Notes under the pieces: generated by a model | Seen by the model: only the letters and a program-made list of their open reading frames with translations | Told to the model about the DNA's origin: nothing | Databases searched by the model: none | Source of the DNA: Achromobacter xylosoxidans | GTDB taxonomy: Bacteria; Pseudomonadota; Gammaproteobacteria; Burkholderiales; Burkholderiaceae_B | NCBI RefSeq assembly: GCF_002192695.1 | Contig: NZ_MTLG01000083.1 | Span: 116,723 to 180,722 of the forward strand | Direction: 5' to 3' | DNA length: 64,000 nt | Shown: piece by piece, positions 61,501 to 64,000 of the stretch | How the letters are laid out: each line of letters starts with the position of its first letter | Numbering within the stretch: the stretch's first letter is position 1 | Position numbers and translations under genes: made by a program

Positions 61501-61578
61501 GATACCGGCGGACGGCCTGCCGGCCCATCGTCCAACGGACGAATCCCCCAGGCCGAGTCTGGCCCGAGGGCATGGCTT

Positions 61579-62181
61579 TCAGTCGCGGCGCAGGCCCAGG
61601 AAGCTCCAGCGCACATCGGCGCGATCCAGCATGTCTTCGCGCTCGCTGAGATGATGCGAGGACAGGCCGTGGCCGGCCGCCAGCGCTATCGTTTCCTGCG
61701 CCGACACATCGAACATGCGGCGTCCTGGCGGCACCGGCCCGTGCCGCAGCGACATCAGGATCTGGCCTTGCGGCGCCAGGAGCGCGGCCAGCGCCTGCAT
61801 GCTCAGGCGGCGCTCATCGGCGTCCAGGTGCATCCATACCGCCGTTAGCATGATCACGTCGAACAGACGGCCTTGCCCGCGCAGCACGGCCAGGTCCGGC
61901 AAGGCGTCGTCGACCCACTCCAGGTTGGGCAGCGCGTGGCGGCGCTGGCCCTCCTGGCGCAGCTCGGGCGTGGGTTCGGCCGCCACCACGGCATGGCCCA
62001 TGCGCGCCAGCGCGGCGGCGTCGCGCCCCGAACCCGCGCCTATGTCGGCGATGCGAGACGGCGCCGCCGGGATCAAGTGCGCCACGTCGCGGTGCACGTC
62101 CTCGAACGCGATGCTCTCGTACTGGTCCGCCAGGGCCGCGGCGTTTTCGCCATAGCCCTGCGTGCCGGAAGCCCCCGTCAT
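61579..62181 (-). CDS. Class I SAM-dependent methyltransferase
   Basis: 200 residues. Motif I DIGAGSGRDAAALARMGHAVVAAEPT (SAM-binding) and post-motif region LFDVIMLTAVWMHLDADERRLSMQALAALLAPQGQILMSLRHGP. Substrate unknown. Its ATG overlaps the stop of the lytic transglycosylase gene (ATGA), so the two are translationally coupled. Confidence 0.9.
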   Translation of the reverse strand: MTGASGTQGYGENAAALADQYESIAFEDVHRDVAHLIPAAPSRIADIGAGSGRDAAALARMGHAVVAAEPTPELRQEGQRRHALPNLEWVDDALPDLAVLRGQGRLFDVIMLTAVWMHLDADERRLSMQALAALLAPQGQILMSLRHGPVPPGRRMFDVSAQETIALAAGHGLSSHHLSEREDMLDRADVRWSFLGLRRD

Positions 62182-63818
62182 TGCTGGGCTGCCGGTCGGG
62201 CCTGGATCGCCGCGGGCGGCCAGGTGGCCTTGATCGCGTCGTAGATGCGCTTGCCCACGCGGCCGTCCTCCGGCAGCTTGCGCTTGACCTGCTCTTCGCG
62301 CACGGCGTCGCGGGTCTTGCTGCCCGGGATGCCGTCGGCCACGCCTACGTCATGGCCCAGGCCGTAAAGCATTTCCTGCAGCTCCTTGATCTGCGCGCGC
62401 GACAGGCCGGGGTCGTCCGTGGGCCAGGCCGCGACGAGGTCCGGGCCGCCCTGCAGGCGGTTGAGCAGCATCGACACCGCCAGGCCGTAGCGGCGCGACT
62501 GGTTGTAATGCAGGATGGCGTCGAAATTCACCGTCGCCAGGAACACCGGCCCGGCGGAGCCGGTGGGCGCGAACAGATAGGCCTGCTCCTCGTTGCCCGA
62601 CGCCAGCTTCAGCGCCGAACCGTTGCCCTGCTTCACGCCGGCCTGGGCCCACTGGGCGATCGTGCGGCGGTCCTGCGAGCCCACGAATTCGGCGTCGGGC
62701 GAGGCCGGAATGGCGGCGGCCAGCTCGGCCGGCACGCGCACTTCGATCACGGCAGGCAGGCTGTGCGTCCACTTGGCGCGGCGCTTGCGCAAGTGGTTGG
62801 CGGTGGAGGCCAACGCGTCGGGCAGCGAGTTGTAGAGATCGATCTTGCCGTTGCCGTCGCCATCGGCGGCCAGCTCATAAAACGAGGTCGGGATGAACTG
62901 CGTCATGCCGAAGGCGCCGCTCCAGGAGCCGACGAAATTGTCCGCCGGCACCATGCCGTCACGCAGCAGGCGCACCGAGGCGTAGGCATTCTTTTCCCAC
63001 AGCGGCTTGTTCTCGGTGCAGGCGCGCGTCAGCCAGGCATCCAGCACATTGGTCTTGCCGACCTGGCGGCCGTAGTTGGTCTCGATGCCGAAGATGGCGA
63101 CCAGCGTGGCCGGGTCGACCTGGTACTGCTGGCTGATGGCCGACAGCTGCGGACCGTACTTGGCGAGCACGCCGAGGCCGTCGCGCACGCGCTCCTCGTC
63201 CACGGTCTTGGCGATGTAGTCCCACCAGGCTTCGCGCCCCTCCGGCTGGCCCTTGGCGGAAGCGACCGTGGTGGGCAGCAGCTTGGCGTTGGCGGTGTAC
63301 TTGTCCCAGTCGGCCACGGTCAGGCCGTTGGCCGTGGCGCCCTTGCGCAGTTTGGCGATGCAGGCCTTGGTGTCGAGTTCGGTCGGGATGATGACCGTGG
63401 GCGCGGGGGTGGCGGTGGCGGCGGGCGCCGCGGTGGCAGCCGGCGCAGCCGTTGCGGCAGGCGCAGCGGTCGCCGCCGGGGCGGCAGCGGCCGGAGCCGC
63501 CGCGGGCGCAGGCAAGGTCGCGGGCGCCGGCAAGCTTGCCGGCGCGGGCGCAGCCGACCTGGGAGGCAACACCTGGCCGGCCCGGTCATCGGCCGGAGCC
63601 GCCGGCGCGGTGGCGGCTGGCGCGGGAGCGTCGTCGAAGCTGCGTTTGGGCGTCAGGGCCGGCAGGGTCTGCACCGGCACCGACGGCTGGGCGCGCGATC
63701 CAGTGGCTGAAGCAGGTCCCTGCGCCTGAGCGGCGCCGGCTGCGGCGGCGGCAAAAGCCGCGGCCAGCAGCACGCGGGAGAAGGTGTCGATTCGAAGGCG
63801 TACGGAACGCTGACGCAT
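62178..63818 (-). CDS. MltB-type lytic murein transglycosylase
   Basis: 546 residues. Signal peptide ending AQAQ, then a ~120-residue Ala/Pro-rich spacer with repeated APAATA units, then the SLT_2/MltB catalytic domain (catalytic Glu in IFGIETNYGRQVGK; GAFGMTQFIPTSFYELAADGDG) and a C-terminal PG_binding_1 domain (LSRAQIKELQEMLYGLGHDVGVADGIPGSKTRDAV). Cleaves peptidoglycan to anhydromuropeptides in the periplasm. No lipobox, so probably soluble. The repeat spacer is prone to length variation. Confidence 0.93.
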   Translation of the reverse strand: MRQRSVRLRIDTFSRVLLAAAFAAAAAGAAQAQGPASATGSRAQPSVPVQTLPALTPKRSFDDAPAPAATAPAAPADDRAGQVLPPRSAAPAPASLPAPATLPAPAAAPAAAAPAATAAPAATAAPAATAAPAATATPAPTVIIPTELDTKACIAKLRKGATANGLTVADWDKYTANAKLLPTTVASAKGQPEGREAWWDYIAKTVDEERVRDGLGVLAKYGPQLSAISQQYQVDPATLVAIFGIETNYGRQVGKTNVLDAWLTRACTENKPLWEKNAYASVRLLRDGMVPADNFVGSWSGAFGMTQFIPTSFYELAADGDGNGKIDLYNSLPDALASTANHLRKRRAKWTHSLPAVIEVRVPAELAAAIPASPDAEFVGSQDRRTIAQWAQAGVKQGNGSALKLASGNEEQAYLFAPTGSAGPVFLATVNFDAILHYNQSRRYGLAVSMLLNRLQGGPDLVAAWPTDDPGLSRAQIKELQEMLYGLGHDVGVADGIPGSKTRDAVREEQVKRKLPEDGRVGKRIYDAIKATWPPAAIQARPAAQQ

Positions 63819-64000
63819 GGCAATCCTGAAAAATCGAAGTCAGCCGGGATCGTACCGCGACCGGCCGTCAAAATCGAACGGCCTCCTGGGCAGGCCCGCC
63901 CGCATTGCCGCCCAAACGCCTTGCAGGCTGGAAGCGACTTCGCAGCGCCCTAGGCGACTCTCAGCCGAGGCTGCCCGGAGCCATCCGAAGCGCAGCCCCA

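Overview
The window is GC-rich chromosomal DNA of a betaproteobacterium, most likely Alcaligenaceae (Achromobacter/Bordetella type). The assignment rests on gene content: an Fnr regulator with an intact cysteine set, a Bordetella-type general porin, a DUF4148 protein, an FHA-like two-partner secretion locus and a GC-biased codon pattern that opens long antisense frames. This is inference; there is no rRNA or other taxonomic marker. I saw no tRNA, rRNA or CRISPR array.

Layout. 0.1-9.9 kb: fnr, a secreted alpha/beta hydrolase, an MHS-family transporter, an ArsR/SRPBCC/DUF899 operon with a readable promoter and operator, a ferredoxin/Nudix pair, a zinc-independent dehydrogenase divergent from its LysR regulator, and a YegD-like Hsp70. 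10.0-14.8 kb: a siderophore-uptake set (RhtX/FptX-like inner-membrane transporter, cupin, TonB-dependent receptor with a Fur-box palindrome, AraC regulator). 15.4-19.4 kb: a stress module built on an ECF41 sigma factor with its carboxymuconolactone decarboxylase partner and a recognisable ECF41 promoter, followed by GST and OsmC genes. 19.6-28.6 kb: mixed metabolic and envelope genes (NlpE-like lipoprotein, FmdA/FmdB, GT9 glycosyltransferase, PLP enzyme divergent from an Lrp regulator, porin).

28.7-52.4 kb is the accessory region and the most interesting part. It carries a cdiB-cdiA-cdiI contact-dependent inhibition locus, transcribed right to left, with a 5190-residue CdiA/FHA-like effector (signal peptide, TPS domain, long FHA repeats including a 1.48-kb super-repeat, pretoxin, VENN motif, C-terminal toxin). 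Downstream lies a graveyard of displaced modules: an orphan toxin tail with an Imm52-like immunity gene, an SMI1/KNR4 immunity gene, a truncated REP-associated transposase (RAYT), IS3-family elements whole and broken, and methyltransferase duplicates. These pieces are separated by a family of GTAG-type palindromic hairpins (18-bp arms around AAAATGTAGTCTGACACC), one of which has been split by an IS3 element with a 3-bp target duplication and another of which supplies the last codons of cdiI.

52.4-60.7 kb: a peptide-type ABC transporter operon (winged-helix regulator, fused dual ATPase, binding protein, two permeases, M14-like peptidase, GNAT). 60.7-63.8 kb: small Cys-rich protein, GNAT, methyltransferase and an MltB-like lytic transglycosylase. 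The last 180 bases hold no recognisable gene.
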